Source of the DNA: Streptomyces sp. HNM0575
Lineage (GTDB): Bacteria > Actinomycetota > Actinomycetes > Streptomycetales > Streptomycetaceae
NCBI RefSeq assembly: GCF_012726265.1
Contig: NZ_JAASAG010000015.1
Location: 1 to 64,000, forward strand
Direction: 5' to 3'
DNA: 64,000 nucleotides
Position numbers and translations under genes: made by a program. Positions 17,187 to 26,138 of the stretch are shown here, piece by piece. Position 1 is the stretch's first letter, and each line of letters begins with the position of its first letter. The notes below the pieces were generated by a model that was not told the origin of the DNA, made no database searches, and was given only the letters and a program-made list of their open reading frames with translations.

Positions 17187-17993
17187 TTGCCCCGACGCCG
17201 ACTCGACGCGGAGCTGGTGCGCCGCAATCTGGCACGTTCGCGCGAGCACGCCAGTCAACTGATCGCAGCGGGGCGGGTCACCGTCGGCGGCAACGTCGCC
17301 GCGAAGGCCGCCACCCAGGTGGAGACCAGCGCCGCCGTGGTCGTACGGGCCGACGACGCCGACCCCGGGTACGTCTCACGCGGCGGACACAAACTGGCGG
17401 GCGCCCTCGCGGTGTTCGTGCCGCTCGGCCTGCGCACCGAGGGGCGCCGCGCGCTCGACGCGGGCGCCTCCACGGGCGGCTTCACGGACGTGCTGCTGCG
17501 CGCCGGAGCGTCGGAGGTCGTCGCCGTCGACGTCGGCTACGGACAGCTCGCCTGGTCCCTGCGCAGCGACGAACGCGTCACCGTCAAGGACCGTACGAAC
17601 GTACGGGAGTTGACCCCGGAAGACGTGGACGGCCGCCCCGTCGACCTCGTCGTGGGCGACCTGTCGTTCATCCCGCTGGGCCTCGTACTGCCCGCCCTGC
17701 TGCGCTGCTCCGCGCCCGACGCCGATCTCGTGCTGATGGTCAAGCCGCAGTTCGAGGTGGGCAGGGAACGGCTCGGCAGCGGCGGCGTGGTGCGCAGCGC
17801 CGCGCTGCGCACGGAGGCCGTCCTCGGCGTCGCGGATCAGGCCGCCGGGCTCGGCCTCGGCGCGCTCGGGGTGACGGCGAGTCCCCTGCCCGGGCCGTCC
17901 GGGAATGTCGAGTACTTTCTGTGGCTGCGCGCCGGTGCACCCGGGATCGACGCGGCCGATGTCGAGCGAGCTGTGGCGGAGGGTCCGAAATGA
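17187..17993 (+). CDS. tlyA: TlyA-family rRNA 2'-O-ribose methyltransferase
   Basis: A 268-residue protein with an S4 RNA-binding domain at residues about 1-65 (RRRLDAELVRRNLARSREHASQLIAAGRV) and an FtsJ-like Rossmann methyltransferase domain after it. The SAM site is ALDAGASTGGFTDVLLRAGA and the catalytic region includes VGDLSFIPL and VMLVKPQFEVGR-like LMVKPQFEVGRERL. Family knowledge: TlyA methylates 16S and/or 23S rRNA and in mycobacteria confers capreomycin sensitivity. The start is TTG at 17187 with GGAG 7 bases before. The stop overlaps the nadK start. Confidence 0.93.
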   Translation: MPRRRLDAELVRRNLARSREHASQLIAAGRVTVGGNVAAKAATQVETSAAVVVRADDADPGYVSRGGHKLAGALAVFVPLGLRTEGRRALDAGASTGGFTDVLLRAGASEVVAVDVGYGQLAWSLRSDERVTVKDRTNVRELTPEDVDGRPVDLVVGDLSFIPLGLVLPALLRCSAPDADLVLMVKPQFEVGRERLGSGGVVRSAALRTEAVLGVADQAAGLGLGALGVTASPLPGPSGNVEYFLWLRAGAPGIDAADVERAVAEGPK

Positions 17994-18895
17994 CGACAGC
18001 CGGTGACGCCCGTACGGTCTTCCTCCTCGCGCACACGGGCCGCCCGGCTGCCGTACGCAGCGCCGAACTCGTCGTACAGGGCCTGCTGCGCAAGGACATC
18101 GGGGTGCGCGTGCTGGAGGGCGAGGCCGCCGACCTGCCGCTGCCCGACCTGGTGCGCAGGGTGCCCTCCACCGAGGACGCGGTGGAGGGCTGCGAGCTGA
18201 TCGTGGTGCTCGGCGGCGACGGGACGCTGCTGCGCGGTGCGGAGTTCGCACGCGCTTCGGGCGTGCCGATGATGGGCGTCAACCTGGGGCGGGTCGGGTT
18301 CCTCGCGGAGGCCGAACGGGACGACCTGGAGGAGGTCGTGCACCGGGTCGTCACCCGCGGCTACGAGGTCGAGGAGCGGATGACGCTCGACGTGCTCGTA
18401 CGCACCGACGGGCAGATCCTGCACCACGACTGGGCCATCAACGAGGCGTCCGTGGAGAAGGCGTCCCGCGAGCGGATGCTGGAGGTCGTCACCGAGGTCG
18501 ACAACCGGCCCGTGTCCCGCTTCGGCGGCGACGGCGTCGTGTGCGCGACGCCCACGGGTTCCACGGCGTACGCGTTCTCCGCCGGCGGTCCCGTCGTATG
18601 GCCGGAGGTCGAGGCGCTGCTGATGGTGCCGATCAGCGCGCACGCGCTGTTCGCGAAGCCCCTCGTGACGGCGCCGGACTCGGTGCTCGCCGTGGAGGTG
18701 CAGCCGCAGACGCCGCACGGAGTGATGTGGTGCGACGGGCGGCGCAGCGTCGAACTGCCCGCGGGGGCGCGGGTGGAGGTACGCCGCGGATCGGCGCCGG
18801 TGCGGCTGGCGCGCCTGCACCGCGCGTCGTTCACGGACCGGCTGGTCGCCAAGTTCGCGCTGCCGGTGGCGGGTTGGCGGGGTGCGCCGGGCTGA
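17990..18895 (+). CDS. nadK: NAD kinase
   Basis: A 301-residue ATP- or polyphosphate-dependent NAD kinase that makes NADP. The diagnostic GGDGT motif is at residues 75-79 (VVLGGDGTLLRGAEFAR), followed by GVNLGRVGFLAEAE, the INEASVEK segment and the Gly-rich FGGDGVVCATPTGSTAYAFSAGGP. The start ATG at 17990 overlaps the tlyA stop (ATGA), and the earlier open frame inside tlyA is ignored. Full length for actinobacterial NadK. Confidence 0.95.
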   Translation: MTTAGDARTVFLLAHTGRPAAVRSAELVVQGLLRKDIGVRVLEGEAADLPLPDLVRRVPSTEDAVEGCELIVVLGGDGTLLRGAEFARASGVPMMGVNLGRVGFLAEAERDDLEEVVHRVVTRGYEVEERMTLDVLVRTDGQILHHDWAINEASVEKASRERMLEVVTEVDNRPVSRFGGDGVVCATPTGSTAYAFSAGGPVVWPEVEALLMVPISAHALFAKPLVTAPDSVLAVEVQPQTPHGVMWCDGRRSVELPAGARVEVRRGSAPVRLARLHRASFTDRLVAKFALPVAGWRGAPG

Positions 18896-18967
18896 CGGTG
18901 GCGGGTGCGGGTCCCCGGGCGGGGTGAGGCGCAGGACCAGGGGTGGGGGTACCCCCGCGGACTGCGT

Positions 18968-20719
18968 ATGGTCGTACCCGTGTTGGAGGAGATGCGGATC
19001 AGGTCCCTGGGCGTCATCGACGACGCGGTCGTCGAACTGTCCCCAGGCTTCACCGCGGTGACCGGTGAGACCGGAGCGGGCAAGACCATGGTCGTCACCA
19101 GCCTCGGGCTGCTGCTCGGCGGACGGGCCGACGCCGCCCTCGTACGCGCGGGGGAGAGCGCCGCGGTGGTCGAGGGGCGGATAGTCGTGCCGCCGGACTC
19201 CCCGGCGGCGGTCCGCGCGGCGGAGGCCGGTGCCGAACTCGACGACGGGGCACTGCTCGTCAGCCGTACGCTCTCCGCCGAAGGCCGTTCGCGTGCGCAC
19301 GTCGGCGGGCGGTCCGCGCCCGTGGGGCTGCTGGCCGAGCTGAGCGACGACCTCGTGGCCGTGCACGGACAGAGCGACCAGCAGGGCCTGTTGCGCCCGG
19401 CGCGGCAGCGGCAGGCGCTCGACCGGTTCGCGGGCGAGGCCGTCTCCGTGCCGCTCGCCGAGTGGACCACCGCGTACCAGCGGCTGCGTACCGTCAGCGG
19501 CGAGCTCGACGAGATCACCACCCTCGCGCGCGAGCGTGCGCAGGAGGCCGACATGCTCCGCTACGGCCTGGAGGAGATCGCCGCCGTGGAGCCCCGCGCG
19601 GGGGAGGACACCGAACTCGCCGCGGAGGCCGAACGCCTCGGCCACGCCGAAGCCCTCGCCTCCGCCGCCACCACCGCGCACGGGGCGCTCGCGGGCGATC
19701 CGGCGGACCCCGAGAGCGTCGACGCCTCGGCGCTCGTCTCCGCCGCGCACCGGGCCCTGGAGGCGCAGCGCGCCCACGACCCCGCGCTCGCCTCGCTCGC
19801 CGACCGGCTCGGCGAGGTGTCCATCCTGATGGGCGACGTGGCGGGCGAACTCGCCGGATACGCCGATGACTTGGACGCCGACCCGCTGCGCCTCGCCGCC
19901 GTCGAGGAGCGTCGCGCCGCCCTCGCCCAGCTGACCCGTAAGTACGGCGAGGACATCGCCGCCGTGCTCGGCTGGTCCGAGGAGAGCGCGGCCCGCCTCG
20001 CCGAACTCGAGGGCGACGACGAGCGGATCGGCGAACTCACGGCCGAGCGCGACGCCCTCGTCACCGAACTGACCGGCCTCGCACAGCGGTTGACCGACGC
20101 CCGTACGGACGCGGCCAAGCGCTTCGCGGACGCCGTCACGGAGGAGCTGTCCGAACTGGCCATGCCGCACGCCCGCGTTTCGTTCTCGCTCAAGCGGGGC
20201 GACGCCGCAGCGGGCGCGCAGGGCCTCGAACTGGACGGCCGCAGCGTCGCGTTCGGGCCGCACGGCACCGACGAGGTCGAGCTGCTGCTCGCCCCGCACC
20301 CGGGGGCGCAGCCGCGTCCCGTCGGCAAGGGCGCCTCGGGGGGCGAGCTGTCCCGCGTGATGCTGGCCGTCGAGGTGGTCTTCGCGGGTGCCGACCCGGT
20401 GCCGACGTACCTCTTCGACGAGGTCGACGCGGGCGTGGGCGGCAAGGCCGCGGTGGAGGTGGGCCGGCGGCTGGCACGGCTGGCGCGCTCCTCGCAGGTC
20501 GTGGTCGTCACGCACCTTCCGCAGGTCGCCGCCTTCGCCGACCGGCACCTGGTGGTGGAGAAGACCGACGACGGCTTCGTCACCCACAGCGGCGTCAACG
20601 CGATGGAGGGGGAGGACCGGGTGCGGGAGCTGTCCCGGATGCTGGCGGGGCAGGAGGACTCCGAACTGGCGCGCGCGCACGCCGAGGAGCTGCTGGAGGC
20701 GGCGCGTACGGGCTCCTGA
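18968..20719 (+). CDS. recN: DNA repair protein RecN
   Basis: About 583 residues, an SMC-like ATPase acting early in double-strand break repair. Walker A is GETGAGKTMVVTSLGLLLGGRAD. A coiled-coil core runs through the middle (for example REARAQEADMLRYGLEEI and the Ala/Glu-rich 240-400 region), then the ABC signature KGASGGELSRVMLAVEVV, Walker B TYLFDEVDAGVGG and the VTHLPQVAAFAD switch. The start is uncertain: ATG at 18968, GTG at 18980, TTG at 18983 or ATG at 18992 (MRIRSLGV, 575 residues) are all in frame and none has an ideal ribosome site. No LexA box was found in front. It follows nadK by about 70 bases. Confidence 0.93.
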   Translation: MVVPVLEEMRIRSLGVIDDAVVELSPGFTAVTGETGAGKTMVVTSLGLLLGGRADAALVRAGESAAVVEGRIVVPPDSPAAVRAAEAGAELDDGALLVSRTLSAEGRSRAHVGGRSAPVGLLAELSDDLVAVHGQSDQQGLLRPARQRQALDRFAGEAVSVPLAEWTTAYQRLRTVSGELDEITTLARERAQEADMLRYGLEEIAAVEPRAGEDTELAAEAERLGHAEALASAATTAHGALAGDPADPESVDASALVSAAHRALEAQRAHDPALASLADRLGEVSILMGDVAGELAGYADDLDADPLRLAAVEERRAALAQLTRKYGEDIAAVLGWSEESAARLAELEGDDERIGELTAERDALVTELTGLAQRLTDARTDAAKRFADAVTEELSELAMPHARVSFSLKRGDAAAGAQGLELDGRSVAFGPHGTDEVELLLAPHPGAQPRPVGKGASGGELSRVMLAVEVVFAGADPVPTYLFDEVDAGVGGKAAVEVGRRLARLARSSQVVVVTHLPQVAAFADRHLVVEKTDDGFVTHSGVNAMEGEDRVRELSRMLAGQEDSELARAHAEELLEAARTGS

Positions 20720-21205
20720 CCGGCACGGCGGAAGAGCCGCCCGCCCGCGCGCGGAGGGATCTCCGGATCTCCGGACCGGGTCGCGCGGTCCGCTCCGGCC
20801 CGGGCGCGGACGGTCCACGAAGGCCCGGGCCCGGCCGGCCGGGCGGTATCCCGGCGCGGTCACTCGGGTGAGTGATAGCTGTACCGTACGGGCGCGATGT
20901 AACGCACCGGCCGCCCGGGCGCGGTGCCGTTCCGTCCGCACCGGCTGGCATGCTGGGCCCGGCCCGTGACCGTTCCCCGGCGGGTGCGCCCCGTCCCCAG
21001 GGCCCCGCCGTGCGGCTTCCCGTGCCCGACCGACCTCGTACCGCCCAGACTCCGTACTCGCCCCGACTCCGTACTCGATCCGACCTCGTATCCGGCCCGG
21101 CTCCGCACCGGCCTGAAACCGATTCCCGTCCCGGCCCGTCCGATCCCCGCCGGATCCCGGCCGCCCCCGTCCGACTCCCGAAACCGCTTTGGAGCTCGAC
21201 CCTCC
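20720..21205. other. Intergenic region with dyad and degenerate repeats
   Basis: A 486-base gap between recN and a glycosyltransferase. It contains the dyad TCACTC-GGGT-GAGTGA at 20860-20875, followed at once by TAGCTGTACCG, and loosely repeated GACTCCGTACTCG / GACCTCGTA units at about 21025-21110. No gene is supported; open frames here are by-products of GC-rich DNA. A promoter for the glycosyltransferase is expected around the dyad. Confidence 0.6.
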
Positions 21206-22372
21206 GTGACCCCTCCCCCCACGCCGTCCCCGTCGTCCGGCAGCCAGTCGCCGCAGCACGCCGTCCAGGTCGTGGACGGCGCCAGCGCGGGCACAGGCGC
21301 GCATGTGCGCTCGCTCACCGAGGGGCTCGTGGCGCGCGGACTGCGGGTGACGGTCTGCGCGCCGCCCGGAGCCGAGGCGGTGTACGGATTCCGGGGCGCG
21401 GGCGCCCACTTCGCGCCGCTGCCCGCCGCCAGCGAACCGGAGGCCGCGGCCGTCCTCCGCCGCCTGTGCGCGGACGCCGACCTGGTGCACGCGCACGGTG
21501 TGCGGGCCGGACTGCTGGCGCTCACCACGCTCGCGCTGTCGGGGCGTGCCCGCCGGGTACCGCTCGTCGTCACCTGGCACCACCGCGGGCTCGCGACGGG
21601 CGCACGGGCGCGGCTGCGGCGGCTGATGGAGCGGCGGGTGGCGCGCAGCGCGTCGGTCGTGCTCGCGGTCACCACCGATCTCGTGGACAGGGCCCGGCGG
21701 CGCGGTGCCCGTGACGCCAGGCTCGCCCCCGTCGTCCTTCCGGGACCGGGCGGAGAGGAGGCGCCGACGACGCCGCGGGCCGCCGTGGAGGGCCGGGGGC
21801 AGCACAAGTCGCGTGCCGAAGTGGGCGCCGTGGGACGCCCGTTGATCCTCTCGGTGGGCCGCCTCGACGAGCGTCACGGATACGCCACCGCCCTCCGCGC
21901 GGCCCGCGCCTGGCGGCATCTCGACCCTCAGCCGCTGCTGGCGGTCGCCGGCGAGGGGCCGCAGCGGGGGGAGTTGCAGCGGCGCATCGACGACGAGGCG
22001 CTGCCGGTACGGCTGCTGGGGCGGCGCGAGGACGCGTTCGAACTGCTGGCGGGGGCCGATGTGGCGCTGCTCAGCTCGCACTGGGAGAGCCGCCCGCTGC
22101 TGGCGCAGGAGGCCCTGCACCAGGGGGTGCCGCTGGTCGCCACGGAGGTCGGGGGAGTGCCCGAACTGGTCGGCGAGGCCGCCGAGTTGGTCCCCTACGG
22201 CGACGCGGGGGCGCTCGCTGCCGCCGTCGGCCGCTTGCTGGCGGATCCCTCGCGGCGTGAGCGGCTCGTCGCGGAGGGCTGGGCCCGCGCTGCCGAATGG
22301 CCCACGGAGGAGTCCACGGTGGCCCATGTCCTCAGCGTCTACGACGAGTTGACCTCTCCGGGGCGTGCCTGA
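21206..22372 (+). CDS. GT4-like glycosyltransferase
   Basis: A 388-residue GT-B fold glycosyltransferase. The N-terminal half begins VQVVDGASAGTGAHVRSLTEGLVARGLRVTVCAP, a typical acceptor-domain opening, and LVHAHGVRAGLLAL follows. The C-terminal donor domain shows ILSVGRLDERHGYATALRAARAW, VAGEGPQRGELQRRID and the ADVALLSSHWESRPLLAQEALHQGVPLVATEVGGVPELVG signature of family 4. Sugar and acceptor are unknown. The GTG start at 21206 has GGAGC about 10 bases upstream and removes a long Pro/Arg-rich upstream frame that does not look like protein. It stands alone. Confidence 0.87.
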   Translation: MTPPPTPSPSSGSQSPQHAVQVVDGASAGTGAHVRSLTEGLVARGLRVTVCAPPGAEAVYGFRGAGAHFAPLPAASEPEAAAVLRRLCADADLVHAHGVRAGLLALTTLALSGRARRVPLVVTWHHRGLATGARARLRRLMERRVARSASVVLAVTTDLVDRARRRGARDARLAPVVLPGPGGEEAPTTPRAAVEGRGQHKSRAEVGAVGRPLILSVGRLDERHGYATALRAARAWRHLDPQPLLAVAGEGPQRGELQRRIDDEALPVRLLGRREDAFELLAGADVALLSSHWESRPLLAQEALHQGVPLVATEVGGVPELVGEAAELVPYGDAGALAAAVGRLLADPSRRERLVAEGWARAAEWPTEESTVAHVLSVYDELTSPGRA

Positions 22373-22644
22373 CCCGCTGGGCGCCGACCCGCTCCTCGGT
22401 GTCCGGCCCCGACGGAAGCGCGTCCGCCCGTGGCGCTGGCGTCCCGCGCATGCCTGCCCTCAGCGGTCCTGGCCCCCGGGTGGCGACGGCCGACGAGCCC
22501 CGCGCACGCCTCCGCGCGCCGCACCGACCCCGCGCACCGCGCCGCCTCCGCGCCCCTCGCCGCCCCCGCGTACCGCCCGGCCTCTCAACCAGGCCTCCGC
22601 GCCTGCCCGTTCCGTACGGCCCGTACGGTCAGCCACCCGACCGG

Positions 22645-23697
22645 CTAGCTCGATTCCCGTACGACCAGCGTGGCCGGTGTCACCACCGGCGCGGGCGGCG
22701 CCGCGTCCGAAGCCTCCTCGGCGAGCCCGATGCGGCGCAGCAGCAGCCGCGCCATCATCTCGCCCATGCCCTCGACGTCCTGGCGCACGGTCGTGAGCGG
22801 CGGCTCGGCCCACGCCGCCGGCTCCAGGTCGTCGTAGCCGACCACGGCCACGTCCCGGGGCACCCGGCGGCCGCGGGCCCGCAGCGTACGCAGCGCTCCC
22901 GAGGCCATGAGGTCGTTGCCCGCGAAGACCGCGTCCAGGTGAGGAGCGGAGTCGAGCAGCCGGGCCATGGCGCGCTCGCCGCCCTCGGCGGTGAAGTCGC
23001 CCTGTGCGACGAGCGACGGGTCGGCCTCGTGCACGCCGATGCCGAGCGCGTCGCAGTAGCCGTGCAGCCTGTCCAGCGCGGAGGTCTGGTCGAGGGGCCC
23101 ATTGATCACGGCTATGGTGCGCCGTCCTCGCTCCTGCAAATGCGCAACGGCCTGCCGTGCGCCGTTCCGGTTGTCGGTGTCGACGTACAGCAGGCCCGGA
23201 TCCTCCTCGGCGCCCGGCCAGCCGGGTCTCCCGCCGAAGACCGCGGGCAGCCCGGTCCGGTAGGCGACGGACGGCAGCGGGTCGTCGCCGTGCAGCGAGA
23301 ACATCAGGGCGCCGTCGACGTGCCCGGCCGACAGATACCGTCCGATGCGCTGGTAGTCCTTCTCCCGCTCCAGCATCATCAGCAGCAACTGGGTGTCGTG
23401 TTCGGCCAGTTCGCGGCTGATACCGCGCAACTGCTGTGCGAAGAACGGGTCGGCGAAGACCCGGCTCTCGGGTTCGGCGATGATGACGGCGACAGCTCCG
23501 GTGCGCCGGGTGACGAGGGTACGGGCCGCGTTGTTGGGCACGTAGCCCAGCTCCTCGACGGAGTGGCGCACCTTCTCGCGCACCTCCGCACGAACGCCTG
23601 CACCCCCGTTGACCACCCGCGACACCGTCGCCCGTGAGACCCCGGCATGGGCCGCCACAGCCTCCAGAGTCGGACGGGATCCGCGGAATGTGTGCAC
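22645..23697 (-). CDS. LacI-family transcriptional regulator
   Basis: A 350-residue repressor. The N-terminal helix-turn-helix and hinge read PTLEAVAAHAGVSRATVSRVVNGGAGVRAEVREKV...LGYVPNNAARTL, and the rest is a sugar-binding domain of periplasmic-binding type (VAVIIAEPESRVFADPFFAQQLRGI; DAVFAGNDLMASGALRTLRARGRRVPRDVAVVGYDDL). It is divergent from the GH16-GH64 glucanase genes and the palindrome TGAGAGCGCTCTCA lies between them, so it most likely represses them and itself until a beta-glucan oligosaccharide binds. The GTG at 23697 with AGAGGGG 6 bases upstream is preferred over a TTG two codons earlier. Confidence 0.93.
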   Translation of the reverse strand: MHTFRGSRPTLEAVAAHAGVSRATVSRVVNGGAGVRAEVREKVRHSVEELGYVPNNAARTLVTRRTGAVAVIIAEPESRVFADPFFAQQLRGISRELAEHDTQLLLMMLEREKDYQRIGRYLSAGHVDGALMFSLHGDDPLPSVAYRTGLPAVFGGRPGWPGAEEDPGLLYVDTDNRNGARQAVAHLQERGRRTIAVINGPLDQTSALDRLHGYCDALGIGVHEADPSLVAQGDFTAEGGERAMARLLDSAPHLDAVFAGNDLMASGALRTLRARGRRVPRDVAVVGYDDLEPAAWAEPPLTTVRQDVEGMGEMMARLLLRRIGLAEEASDAAPPAPVVTPATLVVRESS

Positions 23698-23767
23698 AGA
23701 CAACCCCTCTTTCTTTGCCTAGGTCTTGACCAATCAGCGTTCGATAGGCAGTGTGCTGCCCGTGACG

Positions 23768-23781
23768 TGAGAGCGCTCTCA
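23768..23781. promoter_or_regulatory. LacI-type operator, perfect 14-bp palindrome
   Basis: TGAGAGCGCTCTCA is a perfect palindrome resembling Streptomyces LacI-family operators such as the CebR site TGGGAGCGCTCCCA. It lies 26 bases before the GH16 start and 70 bases from the divergent LacI gene. Binding by the neighbouring regulator is inferred from position and match. Confidence 0.88.
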
Positions 23782-23807
23782 CCCCCCACCAACGAGGAGC
23801 GTAAGTC

Positions 23808-24764
23808 ATGCTCTTGAAGAGCAACAGACGGCGCTGGGCACTCGCCGGAATAGCGGCGGCGGCCGTCATCGGCACATGCGTGGCGCCGTACGCGCAGGCC
23901 GGAGAGGACGGCGGCAAGTCAGCACAGTCGCAGAAGAAGGCGGCCATGGAAGAGGTCTTCCGCGCCGACTTCAACGGTGACGCCGGATCTTCCCCCGGCG
24001 ACGACTGGATCGTCGACAAGGGCCACAGCTACCCCGGAGGGGCTGACAACTGGGGCACCGGCGAGATCCAGGAGTACACCGACAGCAAGGAGAACCTCCA
24101 GCTCGACGGCGACGGACATCTGAAGATCACCGCCAAGAAGGACGGTGAGAACTGGACCTCCGCCCGCATCGAGACCAAGCGCACGGACTTCACCGCTCCC
24201 AAGGGCGGCAAGATGCGCATCGAGGCGGCCCTGAAGACCCCCGACGTCTCCGGGGACGAGGCGCTCGGCTACTGGCCGGCGTTCTGGACGCTCGGCGAGG
24301 CCTTCCGCGGCAACTACCAGAACTGGCCCAGTATCGGCGAGTTCGACGTCATGGAGAACGTCAACGGCCAGGACACCACGCACGGGACGCTGCACTGCGG
24401 CACCGGCCAGGGCGGGCCGTGCAAGGAGACCACCGGCCTCGGCAAGTCGCACGAGTGCTCCGGCGGCTGCAAGTCCGACTTCCACAAGTACGCGCTCGAG
24501 TTCGACCGCAGCGGCGGTACGGAGGAGCTGCGCTGGTACGTGGACGGCGAGCAGTTCCACTCCGTCAAGGAATCGGACGTGGACGCGAAGACCTGGGCCG
24601 ACGCCACGGACCACGGCCACTTCATCCTGCTGAACCTGGCCATCGGCGGCGCCTTCCCCGACGGCGTCGCCGGATCGAAGACACCGACCGCCGCCACCAA
24701 GTCCGGCGGTTCCCTGACCGTGGACTACGTGTCCGTAGAAAGCACCGGAGGTGCCTCCAAGTGA
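23808..24764 (+). CDS. Secreted GH16 beta-glucanase
   Basis: A 318-residue extracellular glycoside hydrolase family 16 enzyme, most likely an endo-beta-1,3-glucanase. A Sec signal peptide covers residues 1-31 (RRRWALAGIAAAAVIG...PYAQA). The catalytic motif GEFDVMENVNG places the nucleophile at Glu178, the assisting Asp at 180 and the acid/base at Glu183. LGYWPAFWTLGE, HGTLHCG and LNLAIGGAFPDGV are other family marks. Two Cys pairs are likely in the CGTGQGGPC...CSGGC region. No carbohydrate-binding module is attached. Its stop overlaps the GTG of the GH64 gene, so the two enzymes are made together under the LacI operator. Confidence 0.93.
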   Translation: MLLKSNRRRWALAGIAAAAVIGTCVAPYAQAGEDGGKSAQSQKKAAMEEVFRADFNGDAGSSPGDDWIVDKGHSYPGGADNWGTGEIQEYTDSKENLQLDGDGHLKITAKKDGENWTSARIETKRTDFTAPKGGKMRIEAALKTPDVSGDEALGYWPAFWTLGEAFRGNYQNWPSIGEFDVMENVNGQDTTHGTLHCGTGQGGPCKETTGLGKSHECSGGCKSDFHKYALEFDRSGGTEELRWYVDGEQFHSVKESDVDAKTWADATDHGHFILLNLAIGGAFPDGVAGSKTPTAATKSGGSLTVDYVSVESTGGASK

Positions 24765-25933
24765 TCAGCCGCAGGTCTCTCATCCGCGGTGCGGCCGCGA
24801 CCGCCATCGCCGCGCCGGCGGCGGGACTGATCGTGACGCAGGCCGGCGGCGTCACGGCACCCAAGAAGTCCAAGGCCGCCGGGCCGCTGTCGCTCAAGAT
24901 CGTCAACAAGAGCGGCGAGTTCGACAGCAAGTCGATCAACGTGTACATCGTCGGCAGCGACGGCAAGAACCAGGTCTACGTCACACCTGAGGGCGAGGCG
25001 AAGACCGTGGCCGCCGGCGACAACGGCGGCGACGGCTTCACCGACTACGCCATCCCGCTCTCGGGCGAGGAGACGACGCTCAAGCTCCCCGAGATGTCCG
25101 GCCGCATCTATGTCGCCTGCGGCGACAAGCTGAAGATCAAGGCGGTCGAGGGCGGCGACGGCAAGGCCGCGCTGGCCTACCCGGCCGGCTGGGTGTCGGG
25201 TGACCCCAACTTCGATGTGCTGCACGACTGCGCCGAGTTCACTTACAAGGACGGCGCGATGTACTGCAACACCACCATGGTCGACATGTTCAGCGTGCCG
25301 ATGGGCATCCAGCTCAAGGGCGACAAGGACCAGAAGACCGGCTTCCTGAAGGAGGGCGGCCGCGACCAGATCTTCAAGGCCGTCAAGGAGGCCAAGGGCT
25401 TCGGCGACCTGGTGATCGACGACAAGCGCGTCATCGCCCCCGGACACGGCCTGGGCGAGGGGAAGTTCGCGAAGGACTTCTTCGACTCGTACGTCGAGAA
25501 GGTGTGGGAGACCTACTCCTCCAAGGAGCTGGTCGTCACCACCAACGCGGGCAAGTTCACCGGCAAGGTCAGCGGTGACAAGCTCTCCTTCACCGGTCCC
25601 GGCGAGGTCTCCTTCAGCAAGCCCAGCACGAAGGACATCCTCTTCTGCGACGGCGAGCTGGCCGCCCCCAACGACGGCACCACCGGTCCGGTGGCCGCCA
25701 TCGTGGGCGCCGCGTTCAACCGGTCGACGCTCGCCTCGATCGCCCAGCAGCCCAGCAAGGACACCAAGGAGTTCTACAAGGGCGACGTCGTGCACGAATA
25801 CGTCAAGGCCATGCACGAGGCCACCGAGGACGGCAAGGCTTACGGCTTCGCATTCGACGACGTCGCGAGCTTCGCCTCCTACATCGAAGACGGCGGGGCC
25901 AGCGAACTGACGCTCACGCTGACCCCGTTCTGA
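24761..25933 (+). CDS. Secreted GH64 beta-1,3-glucanase (thaumatin-like)
   Basis: A 390-residue exported protein of glycoside hydrolase family 64, which releases laminaripentaose from beta-1,3-glucan. The N-terminus SRRSLIRGAAATAIAAPAAG is a twin-arginine signal. The thaumatin-like fold and the family helices are recognisable in GRIYVACGDKLKI, DVLHDCAEFTYKDGAMYCNTTMVDMFSVPMGI, APGHGLGEGKF and AAFNRSTL. Acidic catalytic residues should lie in the HDCAEF / VDMFS region. The GTG at 24761 overlaps the GH16 stop and has GGAGG 9 bases upstream. Together with GH16 it forms a fungal or laminarin cell-wall degrading pair. Confidence 0.92.
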   Translation: MISRRSLIRGAAATAIAAPAAGLIVTQAGGVTAPKKSKAAGPLSLKIVNKSGEFDSKSINVYIVGSDGKNQVYVTPEGEAKTVAAGDNGGDGFTDYAIPLSGEETTLKLPEMSGRIYVACGDKLKIKAVEGGDGKAALAYPAGWVSGDPNFDVLHDCAEFTYKDGAMYCNTTMVDMFSVPMGIQLKGDKDQKTGFLKEGGRDQIFKAVKEAKGFGDLVIDDKRVIAPGHGLGEGKFAKDFFDSYVEKVWETYSSKELVVTTNAGKFTGKVSGDKLSFTGPGEVSFSKPSTKDILFCDGELAAPNDGTTGPVAAIVGAAFNRSTLASIAQQPSKDTKEFYKGDVVHEYVKAMHEATEDGKAYGFAFDDVASFASYIEDGGASELTLTLTPF

Positions 25934-26022
25934 GGGAACCTGCCTACGGGGCACCCCCCACCCCCCGCCTGTGGGGGTCCCCCCGGGCCGCCAGGCCCAG
26001 GGGAAGGCCCCGTCCCTCACCT

Positions 26023-26061
26023 CCACGCCCGCTGCCGGTTGTCGCCGGGCAGCGGGCGTGG
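26023..26061. terminator. Hairpin terminator between convergent GH64 and GH15 genes
   Basis: Bases 26023-26036 pair perfectly with 26048-26061 (14 bp, 11-base loop). It sits between two convergent genes and can stop both. A second C/G hairpin precedes it at about 25959-25986. There is no T-tract, as is usual in this GC range. Confidence 0.7.
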
Positions 26062-26138
26062 TGGCGTCCGAGTGGGGCCGCGTGGGCCCGCGTGGAGGCC
26101 GTGCCCGCCGGCCGCTGTGAGCGCGGCCGACGGCCGCC

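Noticed and set aside
17837..22327. A 1496-codon open frame on the minus strand
   Set aside because: It is the mirror of tlyA, nadK, recN and the glycosyltransferase, all with clear catalytic motifs on the plus strand. Its translation is Arg/Gly/His-rich and shows no family.
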